64,000 bases of DNA. Source: Nocardia sp. XZ_19_385 (lineage in GTDB: Bacteria; Actinomycetota; Actinomycetes; Mycobacteriales; Mycobacteriaceae). The stretch spans positions 1 to 64,000 of the forward strand of contig NZ_JACVEE010000008.1 in the NCBI RefSeq assembly GCF_015355755.1. Reading direction: 5' to 3'. The notes beneath the pieces were generated by a model. The model worked only from the letters and a program-made list of their open reading frames with translations, was not told where the DNA came from and ran no database searches. Positions 45,294 to 54,361 of the stretch are shown here, one piece after another. How positions within the stretch are numbered: the first letter of the stretch is position 1; every line of letters starts with the position of its first letter. Position numbers and translations under genes: made by a program.

Positions 45294-46586
45294 ATGACGG
45301 TTCGGACCTTCACCGCCCCGGTCGCGCTCCTGACGGTGTTCGCGGCGCTCCTCGCCACCATGTACCTCGGCTACGCCAGCAATACGGAAAAGAACCTGCA
45401 CGACTTCCCGATCGCGCTCGTCAACCAGGATCTCGGCGACACGATCGACGGCACGCCGACCAACATCGGCGCCCAGATCACCGATGCGTTGGTCGCGGGC
45501 ATCCCGGCCGACAAGGTCGATCTGCGCGTCGTCGGAATCGCCAGCGCCCGAGCGCAATTGGAGAACGGTCAGGTCTACGGCGCGATCGTCATCCCCTCCG
45601 ACTTCACCAAGCGGCTGGCCATTCTCGGCGCCGCGTCCGTGATCCCCGGTGACATCGAGCGCCCGGTCATCACGGTGCAGAGCAACCCGCGCATCGGCCC
45701 CTATACCGCCGGCATCATGTCGCGCATCGCCGACCGCGCCCTGGCGCAGGTGCAGCAGACCGTCGGCAAGAATCTCGCAGACCGCGTACACGCCACCGTG
45801 GGTCCGGAGGGATCCGCCCAGATCAGCGGCGCGGCCCGCCTGGCCATCGCCGACCCGATCCGCATCGTCGACGTCCCGTTCCGCCCCATGCCCGACGGCG
45901 CGGGCCAAGGCCTGGTCGCCTTCTTCTACACCCTGATCCTACTGCTGGCCGGCTTCACCGGCGCCATGATCATCCACACCCTCATCGACTCCGTCCTCGG
46001 TTTCACCCCCACCGAATACGGCCCCTGGTTCGTCCATCCACCCGCCACCGGCACCAGCCGCCTGCGCACCCTGCTCATCAAATGGGCGGTCATCGGCGCC
46101 GCCGCCCCCATCCTGTCGGCCGTATTCCTCGGCACCGCAAAGCTTTTGGGCATCCCCGTGACCAGCCCCCTGCTGCTCTGGCTCTACGGCACCCTCGCCA
46201 TCATCGCCGTCGGCTTTACTGCCCTGTCGGTCCTGGCGACCTTCGGCACCGCAGGCCTGATGATCAACCTCGTCCTCTTCATAGTCCTCGGCCTCCCGTC
46301 CTCAGCCGCCACCGTCCCCCTGGAAGCCGTCCCCACCTACATCGCCGCCCTGGCCCGCTTCGAGCCCATGCACCAGATCTACCTGGCCGTCCGCGCCATC
46401 CTCCTCTTCGACGGCCGCGCCGAAGCCGGCCTCGCCCAAGGCATCTGGATGACCATGATCGGCCTGGCAGTCGGCGCAACCCTCGGCGTCGCAGCAACTT
46501 TCGCCTACGACCACCGCGGCTTGCACCGCACAACCGACGCCCCCACCTCGCCGAACGCAACCCGCACACCAGCACTAGCTTCCTGA
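45294..46586 (+). CDS. YhgE/Pip- or DUF3533-type membrane protein
   Basis: 430 residues. The first helix (about 8-27) is followed by a large outer domain of about 190 residues (FPIALVNQDLGDTIDG, QLENGQVYGAIVIPSDFTKRLAIL), then five or six helices (from about 208 to 410) as in ABC-2 and YhgE/Pip proteins. The outer domain with NQD and YGAIVIP is characteristic of these putative exporters or phage-infection-protein relatives. TetR control suggests a role in efflux or envelope stress. The ATG is only eight bases from the -10 box, so translation is probably leaderless. After residue 400 the tail is Thr/Pro-rich. Confidence 0.8.
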   Translation: MTVRTFTAPVALLTVFAALLATMYLGYASNTEKNLHDFPIALVNQDLGDTIDGTPTNIGAQITDALVAGIPADKVDLRVVGIASARAQLENGQVYGAIVIPSDFTKRLAILGAASVIPGDIERPVITVQSNPRIGPYTAGIMSRIADRALAQVQQTVGKNLADRVHATVGPEGSAQISGAARLAIADPIRIVDVPFRPMPDGAGQGLVAFFYTLILLLAGFTGAMIIHTLIDSVLGFTPTEYGPWFVHPPATGTSRLRTLLIKWAVIGAAAPILSAVFLGTAKLLGIPVTSPLLLWLYGTLAIIAVGFTALSVLATFGTAGLMINLVLFIVLGLPSSAATVPLEAVPTYIAALARFEPMHQIYLAVRAILLFDGRAEAGLAQGIWMTMIGLAVGATLGVAATFAYDHRGLHRTTDAPTSPNATRTPALAS

Positions 46587-47081
46587 CCAGAGCGGGGCCA
46601 GCGGAGGCCCACGTAGCACCCGCCCCCCACCAAGTCCTCAGCACCTCAGGGTGAACGCCGAGCGAAGCGAGGCAAGCCCGAAGCAGTGCGGCACCGGGGA
46701 AGCGAAGCGCCCCCGGTGCCCATCCGAACTCAGTAGGCGGGACGAAAGCCGAGCGACAGCGAGGCTTCGTCGCGACTACCTGCGCGGATGATACTCATGA
46801 GTAGCGAATTCCACTGCGGAATATGCTTGCTAATACGCCTCGTTATGCCTATTCTCGATCGCGTGCCGAATCCCGCCTGCCGCCACAGCATCGTGCTGAC
46901 CGTCGCGACCCGCGACGCACTCAGTGCTGTGCTCCCGCTCACCGCGATGGTGGCGCAGGCGCGACTTCTCGTAGTACCCCGCCGTAGCGGGGTCTGATTC
47001 GGACCGGCCCCCTCGCTGCGGGCTGTTGATTGTTGAAGCTGGTCCCCTCCACCGACATTCTTCGGGAAGACCTGAATCGCA
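46587..47081. other. 495 bases with no convincing gene, several hairpins
   Basis: Hairpins occur at 46691-46719 (GCACCGGGG/CCCCGGTGC), 46741-46771 (GACGAA..GCC/GGCTTCGTC with one bulge) and 46976-46993 (ACCCCGC/GCGGGGT, 4-base loop). The region contains the repeated word GCGAAGCG. Short frames such as 46788-46997 + have no motif. The hairpins could be terminators for the upstream gene or part of an RNA; I cannot assign a class. Confidence 0.4.
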
Positions 47082-47516
47082 ATGACCACATTGACTTTTG
47101 ATACGCACATGTTCATCTCCGCCGCGCCCAAGGGCTTGCGCGCCGAATGTGCCGGCCTGACGCCGGAACAGTTCTACGACCGGTACTGCGGCCACGACGG
47201 CCCGATCCGGATCAGCGACTGGGCCGCGACCGGCGGGCGCCTGGCCGCCTTCACCGCGACGCTGGAGTTCGCCGATCATCTGCGCTCGGTCGCCGCCATC
47301 GGCAGCCCGGTGGCGGCGCTCACCTCGGCGCTCTACGACGAGGGCTACCCGGTGGAGATCCTGCAGTTCCATCAGCGCCGCACCGAGCTCGGCACCGCCA
47401 CTTTCGTGCAGTGCGAGTTCAACGGACGACGCGGCTGGGGCGCGGCACTCGCGGATGGCAGCGCCGAATCCACTGCTCGCGCAATGATTTCCGGCGTCAA
47501 CCGGCTCGGCTCGTAA
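47082..47516 (+). CDS. Free-standing LeuA allosteric (dimerisation) domain-like protein
   Basis: 144 residues. The stretch IGSPVAALTSALYDEGYPVEILQFHQRRTELGTATFVQCEFNGRRGWGAALADGSAESTARAMISGVNRL matches the C-terminal regulatory domain of 2-isopropylmalate synthase and homocitrate/citramalate synthases (G-G/S-PV-AL, followed by the GTA and WG-G segments). No catalytic TIM-barrel is present; the frame begins 40 residues earlier and there is no upstream remnant. It may sense leucine or a related ligand, or regulate a LeuA elsewhere. A dehydrogenase of the LeuB superfamily lies 0.6 kb downstream, but with thioredoxin in between. Confidence 0.75.
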   Translation: MTTLTFDTHMFISAAPKGLRAECAGLTPEQFYDRYCGHDGPIRISDWAATGGRLAAFTATLEFADHLRSVAAIGSPVAALTSALYDEGYPVEILQFHQRRTELGTATFVQCEFNGRRGWGAALADGSAESTARAMISGVNRLGS

Positions 47517-47527
47517 CCCACGCGGCA

Positions 47528-47563
47528 AGCGGGCCGTTCACCACGAATGGTGAACGGCCCGCT
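47528..47563. terminator. Strong bidirectional hairpin between convergent genes
   Basis: A perfect 16-bp stem (47528-47543 with 47548-47563) closes a CGAA tetraloop. It lies between the stop of the LeuA-domain gene (47516) and the stop of the thioredoxin gene (47575). T-rich sequence is weak on both sides. Confidence 0.8.
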
Positions 47564-47574
47564 GCTGGGTCGTC

Positions 47575-47946
47575 CTACTCCGCCGTCGCCTGCTGCTCGG
47601 CCAGCTGCTTGCGCACCTCGTCCATGTCCAGGTCCTTGATCTGGGTGACGAGGTCCTCCAGCGCGGCCGGCGGCAGCGCGCCCGGCTGCGCGAAGACGAG
47701 CACGCCCTCGCGGAACGCCATGATCGTGGGGATCGAGCGGATGTTCGCGGCGGCCGCGAGCCCCTGCTCGGCCTCGGTGTCGACCTTGCCGTGCACGACA
47801 TCGGGGTACTTCTCCGAGGAAGCCTCGAAGGTCGGTGCGAATTGCTTGCACGGTCCGCACCAGTCGGCCCAGAAGTCGACGAGTACCACGTCGTTTCCGG
47901 TGACTACCTCATCGAAGTTCTGCTGCGTCAGCGTCTGGGTGGCCAT
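47575..47946 (-). CDS. Thioredoxin
   Basis: 123 residues with the redox motif WCGPC (29-33) in VVLVDFWADWCGPCKQFAPTFE, and the cis-proline in IRSIPTIMAF. It is a cytoplasmic dithiol reductant recycled by thioredoxin reductase, which is not here. The C-terminus carries an extra helix (MDEVRKQLAEQQATAE) beyond classical TrxA. ATG 47946 is preceded by GAGAGGACGTC; the longer open frame upstream is in a GC-rich leader. It is convergent with the LeuA-domain gene. Confidence 0.93.
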   Translation of the reverse strand: MATQTLTQQNFDEVVTGNDVVLVDFWADWCGPCKQFAPTFEASSEKYPDVVHGKVDTEAEQGLAAAANIRSIPTIMAFREGVLVFAQPGALPPAALEDLVTQIKDLDMDEVRKQLAEQQATAE

Positions 47947-48095
47947 GACGTCCTCTCGTCTAGTTTGTCGCCAGCTGTAACGCCCGGCGCGGGCTCTATC
48001 TTCCCCGCGCCGATTACCCAGTGCGGGCGGGGTGCAACCTCGCTCGGCGTGTCCGGAGCCCGGTGGGCCGACCCGGGCCCGGTGGGCGGGAGGAT

Positions 48096-49187
48096 ATGGC
48101 CGTGAGCAGAGCGAAGGAACGGCTACGACTAGGCCTGATCGACGGTGACGGCATCGGACCCGAGGTCGTGCGGGCCACCCGGCAGGTGGTGGACGAGGCC
48201 CTGTCCGCGGCCGGCGCGCCGCCCGTCGACTGGGTGCCGCTGCTGATGGGCCACCGCGCCATCGAGGAATTCGGTGACCCACTCCCGGAGCAGACGCTGC
48301 AGACCCTCGAAGGTCTCGACGCCTGGATTCTCGGCCCGCACGACAACGCTTCCTACGCTGCCGAACATCGCCGCGGCGTCGCCCCGGGCGGCGCGATTCG
48401 CAAGCACTTCGGGCTCTACGCCAACATCCGGCCCGCCCGTGCCTTCCAAGGCGTCCGCGCCACGGCCCCCGACATCGATCTGGTGATCGTCCGGGAGAAC
48501 AGCGAAGGCTTCTACGCCGACCGCAATATGTTCGCCGGATCCGGCGAGTTCCGTCCGACTCCGGACGTCGCGATGGCGGTCGGCGTCGTCACCCGGCGCG
48601 CCTGCGAGCTCATCGCCCACGAAGCGTTCCGCCTGGCCTCGGTGCGCCGCAAGAAGGTCACGATCGTGCACAAGGCCAACGTGCTGCCGATGACCATGGG
48701 CCTGTTCCGCGATGTCTGCTATGAGATTGCGCACTCCTATCCCGGCGTCCAGGTCGGGGACGAACATGTCGACGCCATGGCCGCGCATCTGGTCCGCGCG
48801 CCGGCCGAGTTCGACGTCGTGGTCACCGAAAACCTCTTCGGCGACATCCTTTCCGATCTCGCGGGCGAGCTCAGCGGCTCGCTAGGCATGGCGGCCTCGC
48901 TGAATTGCTCGGCCACCCGCGCCATGGCGCAGGCTGTGCACGGCGCCGCGCCGAGCCTGGCCGGGCACAACCGAGCCAACCCGGTCGCACTCCAACTGTC
49001 TGCTGCGATGTTGCTGAATTGGCTGGGTACCCGCGACAACGAGTCCGCCCTGGTGCACGCGGGTGAACGGATCGAGCACGCGGTGGCAGCGACCTTCGAG
49101 GCCGGGATCGCCACGGCCGATCTCGGCGGCATCGCCTCCACCAGCGAATTCACCGAGCAGATTTGTGCTAGGGTCCACCGCCGGTAG
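48096..49187 (+). CDS. Isocitrate/isopropylmalate dehydrogenase family protein
   Basis: 363 residues of the beta-decarboxylating dehydrogenase family. It starts LRLGLIDGDGIGPEVV and has GGAIRKHFGLYANIRPAR, IVRENSEGFYADR, KANVLPMTMGLFRDV and VVTENLFGDILSDLAGELSGSLGMAAS, which hold the substrate Arg/Tyr, the catalytic Lys and the metal-binding Asp residues. The family includes 3-isopropylmalate, isocitrate, homoisocitrate and tartrate dehydrogenases; the residues visible do not settle which. ATG 48096 has GGGAGG upstream. Since the housekeeping leuB would usually lie with serA or leuCD, this may be a paralogue. Confidence 0.85.
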   Translation: MAVSRAKERLRLGLIDGDGIGPEVVRATRQVVDEALSAAGAPPVDWVPLLMGHRAIEEFGDPLPEQTLQTLEGLDAWILGPHDNASYAAEHRRGVAPGGAIRKHFGLYANIRPARAFQGVRATAPDIDLVIVRENSEGFYADRNMFAGSGEFRPTPDVAMAVGVVTRRACELIAHEAFRLASVRRKKVTIVHKANVLPMTMGLFRDVCYEIAHSYPGVQVGDEHVDAMAAHLVRAPAEFDVVVTENLFGDILSDLAGELSGSLGMAASLNCSATRAMAQAVHGAAPSLAGHNRANPVALQLSAAMLLNWLGTRDNESALVHAGERIEHAVAATFEAGIATADLGGIASTSEFTEQICARVHRR

Positions 49188-49327
49188 TCGATTGCCTGTC
49201 TGGATGAGTTCTGCACAGGGCGGGGTTAATCTTCCGTTTCTTGCCAGCACGAAGCGTCTCGGTCGCTTAGATTGCCAAACGGGTGGTAAAACCCGGGTTT
49301 CACGTATCCGAAATGTGGAGGGCTGCT

Positions 49328-50227
49328 GTGTCTGTTCGTACCGTGCTTGGCAGGCGCGCGTTGGAGGTGATGTGCGTACTCACCGGTGGCGCACTGATCC
49401 TGACGGGTTGTTCGAATACCGAAGAGACCGGACCTGCGGTCTCGAAGGAAAAGGTGGAGAAGGTCGACTCGATCGCGTCGACGCTCCCTGACAAGATCAA
49501 GTCCTCCGGCAAGCTCGTAGTCGGGGTCAACATCCCCTACCAGCCCAACGAGTGGAAAGACGGCGACAAGATCGTCGGCTTCGACGTCGACCTGATGGAC
49601 GCCGTGGCCAGCGTGCTGGGCGTGAAGGCCGACTACGTCGAGTCCGCCTTCGACAAGATCATCCCCGCGACCCAGGCCGGCACCTACGACCTCGGCATGT
49701 CCTCGATCACCGATACGAAGGAACGCGAGCAGCAGGTCGACTTCGCCAACTACTTCATCGCCGGTGTCCAGTGGGCGCAGCCGAAGGGTAAGGCGATCGA
49801 CCCGGACAATGCCTGCGGTAAGCGAGTCGCGGTGCAGGCCACCACGTATGAGCACACCGAGGAAGTGCCCGCCAAGAGCGCCAAGTGCGTCGCCGACGGC
49901 AAGGCCCCGATCGACATCAAGGCTTTCGACGAGCAGAGCGCCGCGACCAACGCGCTGATCCTCGGCCAGGTCGACGGCATGTCCGCCGACTCGCCCGTCA
50001 CCGCGTACGCGATCAAGCAGAGCGAAGGCAAGATCGAGGAAGCCGGCCCGGTTTTCGAGTCGCAGCCTTACGGCTGGGCTGTGGCCAAGGGCTCGCCGCT
50101 GGCGGGCGTTCTGCAGAAGGCGCTGCAGCACCTGATCGATAACGGCCAGTACAAGAAGATCTGCGAGAACTGGGGTGTCCAGGAAGGCGCGATCACCAAG
50201 GCCGGTATCAACGGAGCCGTGGGCTGA
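49328..50227 (+). CDS. Amino-acid ABC transporter binding lipoprotein
   Basis: 299 residues, family 3 SBP. The lipobox is ILTGC (Cys 28). The mature domain shows GKLVVGVNIPYQPNEWKDGDKIVGFDVDLMDAVASVLG, SSITDTKEREQQVDFANYF and YGWAVAKGSPLAGVLQKALQHLIDNGQYKKICENWGV. The type points to glutamate, glutamine or another polar amino acid. GTG 49328 is preceded by GGAGGG at 49317-49322; ATG 49313 upstream is in frame but overlaps the ribosome-binding site. It heads a complete three-gene importer. Confidence 0.93.
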   Translation: MSVRTVLGRRALEVMCVLTGGALILTGCSNTEETGPAVSKEKVEKVDSIASTLPDKIKSSGKLVVGVNIPYQPNEWKDGDKIVGFDVDLMDAVASVLGVKADYVESAFDKIIPATQAGTYDLGMSSITDTKEREQQVDFANYFIAGVQWAQPKGKAIDPDNACGKRVAVQATTYEHTEEVPAKSAKCVADGKAPIDIKAFDEQSAATNALILGQVDGMSADSPVTAYAIKQSEGKIEEAGPVFESQPYGWAVAKGSPLAGVLQKALQHLIDNGQYKKICENWGVQEGAITKAGINGAVG

Positions 50228-50230
50228 TCG

Positions 50231-51187
50231 ATGTCCGACCCGAATACCGACACCGTGCCCGGCGATCCCGGGCACGGTGGGGGCTCAGCCGAGCCGGAAC
50301 CGATCAAAGCGGTTCCGCTGCGCCGGCCGGGCCGCTGGATCGCCGCGGCCCTCATTCTCGTTCTGCTCGGACTGTTCCTCTACGGCGCCGCCACCAAAGA
50401 GGAATACAAGTGGTCCACCTTCGGGAAGTACCTCTTCGATAAGCGCATCCTCGACGGCGCGCTGGTCACCCTGGAACTGACGGTGCTGTCGATGGCGCTG
50501 GCCATCGCGCTGGGCATCGTGCTCGCGGTGATGCGGCTGTCGCCGAATCCGGTGCTGCGCTCGGTTGCCTGGGTGTATCTCTGGATCTTCCGCGGCACCC
50601 CGGTCTACGTGCAGCTGGTGTTCTGGGGCCTGTTCCCCTCGCTGTACAAGCACATCGTCCTCGGCGTGCCGTTCGGGCCGTCGTTCGTGGACTTCAATGT
50701 GCAGGAGTTGCAGGCCGCGTTCCTGTTCGCGGTCATCGGCCTCGGCTTGAACGAGGCCGCGTACATGGCCGAGATCGTCCGGGCCGGAATCAATTCCGTC
50801 GGTGAAGGACAGCGGGAGGCCTCGGTCGCGCTCGGCATGTCCTGGACCCAGACCATGCGCCGGACCGTGCTGCCCCAGGCGATGCGGGTGATCATCCCGC
50901 CTACCGGCAACGAACTCATCGGCATGCTGAAGACCACCTCGCTGGTCACCGCGCTGCCGCTGACCACCGACCTCTACGGCCGGGCCCGCGACATCTCCAG
51001 TGTCAACGCCCAGCCGGTACCGTTGCTGCTGGTCACCGCGGCTTGGTATCTGGCGATCACCAGTGTGCTGATGGTCGGGCAGTTCTACCTGGAGCGGTAC
51101 TACTCGCGCGGGATCTCCCGGCAGTTGACCGCCAAGCAGTTGCAGGAACTGGCCGATGCCCAGGGCCCGGTGGAGAAGGCGAAATGA
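50231..51187 (+). CDS. Amino-acid ABC transporter permease
   Basis: 318 residues, longer than the usual 220-250 because of an N-terminal extension of about 35 residues ([17 protein letters not shown]...) and an inserted loop around 130-150. The EAA loop is [44 protein letters not shown]. About five helices. It starts three bases after the binding-protein stop and its own stop overlaps the ATPase start. The C-terminus ([26 protein letters not shown]) is cytoplasmic and basic. Confidence 0.93.
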   Translation: MSDPNTDTVPGDPGHGGGSAEPEPIKAVPLRRPGRWIAAALILVLLGLFLYGAATKEEYKWSTFGKYLFDKRILDGALVTLELTVLSMALAIALGIVLAVMRLSPNPVLRSVAWVYLWIFRGTPVYVQLVFWGLFPSLYKHIVLGVPFGPSFVDFNVQELQAAFLFAVIGLGLNEAAYMAEIVRAGINSVGEGQREASVALGMSWTQTMRRTVLPQAMRVIIPPTGNELIGMLKTTSLVTALPLTTDLYGRARDISSVNAQPVPLLLVTAAWYLAITSVLMVGQFYLERYYSRGISRQLTAKQLQELADAQGPVEKAK

Positions 51188-51987
51188 CAGACCTTTCCAA
51201 GATCGACAAGGTCGAGACGACCGCCCGGCTGCCCATGATCGTCGCCGATCGGGTGTGCAAGAACTTCGGTGCGCTGCAGGTGCTCAAGGGCATCACGCTC
51301 GAAGTGGGCCGTGGTGAGGTGCTGTGCCTGATCGGGCCCTCGGGCTCGGGCAAGTCCACCTTCCTGCGCTGCATCAACCACCTGGAGCAGGTGAACGCCG
51401 GCCGGCTCTACGTCGACGGCGAGCTGGTCGGCTACCGCCAGAAGGGTGACAAGCTCTACGAGCTGCACCCGCGCGACGCCGCCAAGCAGCGCCGCGACAT
51501 CGGCATGGTGTTCCAGCACTTCAACCTGTTCCCGCACCGCACGGCGCTGGAGAACATCGTCGAAGCGCCGACTCAGGTGAAGAAGGTCAAGAAGGCCGAC
51601 GCGATCGTCAAAGCGAAGGAACTGCTGGACCGGGTCGGCATGGCGGACAAGGCGAATGCCTATCCGGCACAGCTCTCCGGCGGCCAGCAGCAGCGGGTCG
51701 CCATCGCCCGAGCGCTGGCCATGGATCCGAAGCTGATGCTGTTCGACGAGCCCACCTCGGCGCTGGACCCGGAGCTCGTCGGTGAGGTGCTGCAGGTGAT
51801 GCGGGAGCTCGCCGCCGACGGCATGACCATGGTCGTGGTGACCCATGAGATGGGCTTCGCCCGCGAGGTCGCCGACCAGCTGGTGTTCATGGACGCCGGT
51901 GTGGTGGTCGAATCCGGTGTGCCGCGTGAGCTTTTGGCGGACCCGAAGCACGAACGCACCAAGTCGTTCCTATCGCGGTTGCTGTAG
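51184..51987 (+). CDS. Amino-acid ABC transporter ATPase
   Basis: 267 residues, GlnQ/HisP type. Walker A is GPSGSGKST, the Q-loop follows in [17 protein letters not shown], the signature is [15 protein letters not shown] and Walker B is [20 protein letters not shown], with the switch His in [13 protein letters not shown] 51184 overlaps the permease stop by four bases. It powers the transporter made with the two preceding genes and could in principle also serve the ATPase-less pair at 17.9-19.3 kb. Confidence 0.95.
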   Translation: MTDLSKIDKVETTARLPMIVADRVCKNFGALQVLKGITLEVGRGEVLCLIGPSGSGKSTFLRCINHLEQVNAGRLYVDGELVGYRQKGDKLYELHPRDAAKQRRDIGMVFQHFNLFPHRTALENIVEAPTQVKKVKKADAIVKAKELLDRVGMADKANAYPAQLSGGQQQRVAIARALAMDPKLMLFDEPTSALDPELVGEVLQVMRELAADGMTMVVVTHEMGFAREVADQLVFMDAGVVVESGVPRELLADPKHERTKSFLSRLL

Positions 51988-52004
51988 TCACTGCTCTGAT
52001 CGAC

Positions 52005-52037
52005 AGTGTGGACCGGTCCCTGGGGCCGGTCCACACT
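52005..52037. terminator. Terminator after the ABC transporter operon
   Basis: A 15-bp stem (52005-52019 with 52023-52037, one wobble) with a 3-base loop is followed by CGTTTAT. It lies between the ATPase stop (51987) and the stop of the convergent LysR gene (52041), so it probably works for both. Confidence 0.85.
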
Positions 52038-52040
52038 CGT

Positions 52041-52934
52041 TTATGGGGTGAGTGCGATACGCAGTTGACCCAGTAGGACTTTCGTCGCCGGGTTGCCGGG
52101 GCGGTCGCGTCGCCAGACCAGGGCCAGCTGACCGCGCAGCTGCGGGTCGGTGATTTCTAGTGTGTGGACACCGAATTCGGCTGCTTCTTGCGCCGTGAGC
52201 GCGGGAACCACGGCCGTGCCGAGCCCATGGGAGGCGAGTTGCAGCAGGACACCGGGATTGGCGGCCTCGAAGGCTACCTCGGGTTCGAGTCCGGCTGCGG
52301 CGCACGCGTGTTCGAGGACGCCGCGTAGGCCCGTACCGCGGGGCAGGCAGATCAACCGGCGTTCGGCCAGCTCCGCCAAGGTGATTCGGGTACGGGACGG
52401 CTCGCTGTCCGGCGCGACGGCGGCGACGACCGCGGTATCCAGCACGATATCGACGCCGAAGGTCGCGTCGAGCGCGGTGCCGGTCAGGCCGATCAGCGCG
52501 ATATCGAGATCGCCGTGCCGCAGTGCGTCGAGCATTTCCTCGGAGGTGTGTTCGCTCAGGCTGATTCCGACCTGGGGGTGGTCGGAGTGGAAGGCCGCCA
52601 GCACCGCGGCCAGATCGAAATTCTCACCCGCGATACCGGAGACGAAGCCGAGGCGGACCTGCCCGCGCAGCAGGCCGGTGAATTCGTCGACGGTGTCGGT
52701 GACCTGTTCGACCGCTGCCAGAGCGGCGCGGGCGTGCGGGAGTACCGCCGCGCCGACGGGCGTGAGCGTGACCGACCGGGCCCCGCGCTCCAGCAGCGGC
52801 TGGCCGAGCTCCCGTTCCAGCTGCCGGATTTGTGCGCTCAGCCCCGGCTGGGCGAGATGCAGGCGCGCTGCGGCACGGGTGAAGTTGGCTTCCTCCACGA
52901 CGGTGACGAAGTAACGGAGCTGACGCAGTTCCAT
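52041..52934 (-). CDS. LysR-family transcriptional regulator
   Basis: 297 residues. The winged HTH reads MELRQLRYFVTVVEEANFTRAAARLHLAQPGLSAQIRQLERELGQPLLERG, followed by the effector domain with PRGTGLRGVLEHACAAAGLEPEVAFEAANPGVLLQLASHGLG. ATG 52934 is divergent from the FAD oxidoreductase gene (start 53006), with 71 AT-rich bases between the two starts. LysR proteins usually control the divergent neighbour, so activation of the oxidoreductase is the likely role; I could not define a clear T-N11-A box. Confidence 0.94.
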   Translation of the reverse strand: MELRQLRYFVTVVEEANFTRAAARLHLAQPGLSAQIRQLERELGQPLLERGARSVTLTPVGAAVLPHARAALAAVEQVTDTVDEFTGLLRGQVRLGFVSGIAGENFDLAAVLAAFHSDHPQVGISLSEHTSEEMLDALRHGDLDIALIGLTGTALDATFGVDIVLDTAVVAAVAPDSEPSRTRITLAELAERRLICLPRGTGLRGVLEHACAAAGLEPEVAFEAANPGVLLQLASHGLGTAVVPALTAQEAAEFGVHTLEITDPQLRGQLALVWRRDRPGNPATKVLLGQLRIALTP

Positions 52935-53005
52935 AACTGATGATTCTAGCTACGATAAAAACTATCTGTTGTACTTCTTGCTCTGGGCGGAGCAAGGTCG
53001 AAGGC

Positions 53006-54361
53006 ATGGGAAACGCAAAGCAGTTCATCGACTCCAAGGCCGGTGTGATCTTCCGGCTCGGCGAGGCCGGGTACGACGAGGAGATCGCGGGCTTCCAGAC
53101 CGCCTACACGCACCGGCCCGCCGTGGTGGTCGCCGCCCGGCACGCCGAGGACGTGCGGGCTGCGGTGGAATACGCCGCGCGCCAGGGCCTTCCGGTCGCG
53201 GTGCAGGCCACCGGGCACGGGCTGTCCGTTCCCGCCGATGGCGGCGGCGTGCTGATCAGTACCCGCCGGATGACCGATATCCGCATCGATCCCGAGACTC
53301 GGACCGCGCGTGTCGCCGCGGGTGTTCAGGCCGGTGATCTGATCCGGGCCGCCGCCGAGCACGGGCTCGCGCCACTGAACGGCTCCTCGCCGTCGGTCGG
53401 TGTGGTCGGATACACCCTCGGTGGTGGAATCGGGCTGCTGGCACGGGAATTCGGCTATGCCGCGGACCATGTCCGGCGGATCGAACTGGTCACCGCCGAC
53501 GGCCGGATGCGCACCCTGACTCCCGGTGACGAGTTCTTCGGCGCGGTCCTCGGTACCGGCAGCAACTTCGGTGTGGTGACCGCATTGGAACTAGATCTGG
53601 TGCCGGTAACCACCGTGTACGGCGGGCAGTTGATGTTCGACACTCCGCTGGTCGAACCGGCGCTTCGGGCCTGGCGGGAGTGGACCGCCACGATGCCCGA
53701 TCAGCTCACCTCGACCATCGCGATGCTCGCCTTCCCGGATATCCCGCAGGTGCCGGAGCCGATGCGAGGCCGGTTCGTGGCATCGATCCGGGTGGCGTTC
53801 AACGGTTCTCGCGAAGAGGGGGAGCGCCTGGTTGCCCCGCTGCGCGCGGTAGGGGACCGGTTGAAGGACGACCTGCGCGAGATGCCGTACACCGAATCGC
53901 ACACCATCCACAGCGACCCGGACCACCCGCACGGCTACGCCGCCACCAACGCCATGCTGGGCGAGCTGACCCCGGACACATTGTCCGCCTTGCTTTCCGT
54001 GGCCGGACCCGGTGGACCGGTGCAGGCAGTACTCGACATCCGGCACCTCGGCGGCGAACTCGGCAAGCCCAGCCCGAACGGATCCGCGGTGGATCATCGT
54101 GAGGCGGCCTATGTCGTCCGGGCCATCGCAATGAGTGACGGCATCGCATCGCCGGAGAGTCTCACGAAGATCCGAACCGCGCTGGGGCCGTGGACGATCG
54201 GCCATAGCCTGAACTTCCTCTACGGCGCTGCTGCCGCCGCGGACGAAGTCCAGACTCGCGCCGGGTACGCACCGGACACCTACGCCCGTCTCGCCGAACT
54301 CAAGCGCGAGTACGACCCGCACAACATGTTCCGCTTCAACCGAAATATCCGGCCGATCTGA
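53006..54361 (+). CDS. FAD-binding oxidoreductase (berberine-bridge type)
   Basis: 451 residues of the PCMH/VAO flavoprotein class. The N-terminal FAD domain shows ARHAEDVRAAVEYAARQGLPVAVQATGHGLSVPADGGGVLISTRRM, where the His of TGHG is positioned for covalent FAD attachment, and VGVVGYTLGGGIGLLAREFGYAADHV. The C-terminal YDPHNMFRFNRNIRPI is the BBE ending. The second covalent link Cys is not obvious, so FAD may be singly attached. No signal peptide. ATG 53006 follows GAAGG. The substrate is unknown. The divergent LysR gene probably regulates it. Confidence 0.9.
   Translation: MGNAKQFIDSKAGVIFRLGEAGYDEEIAGFQTAYTHRPAVVVAARHAEDVRAAVEYAARQGLPVAVQATGHGLSVPADGGGVLISTRRMTDIRIDPETRTARVAAGVQAGDLIRAAAEHGLAPLNGSSPSVGVVGYTLGGGIGLLAREFGYAADHVRRIELVTADGRMRTLTPGDEFFGAVLGTGSNFGVVTALELDLVPVTTVYGGQLMFDTPLVEPALRAWREWTATMPDQLTSTIAMLAFPDIPQVPEPMRGRFVASIRVAFNGSREEGERLVAPLRAVGDRLKDDLREMPYTESHTIHSDPDHPHGYAATNAMLGELTPDTLSALLSVAGPGGPVQAVLDIRHLGGELGKPSPNGSAVDHREAAYVVRAIAMSDGIASPESLTKIRTALGPWTIGHSLNFLYGAAAAADEVQTRAGYAPDTYARLAELKREYDPHNMFRFNRNIRPI

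Noticed and set aside
46788..46997. Small plus-strand frame of 69 residues
   Set aside because: No ribosome-binding site, no motif, and it crosses a hairpin; likely chance.
52935..53005. Defined LysR binding box in the divergent gap
   Set aside because: The gap is AT-rich and contains ATA-rich words, but no convincing T-N11-A inverted repeat could be fixed.
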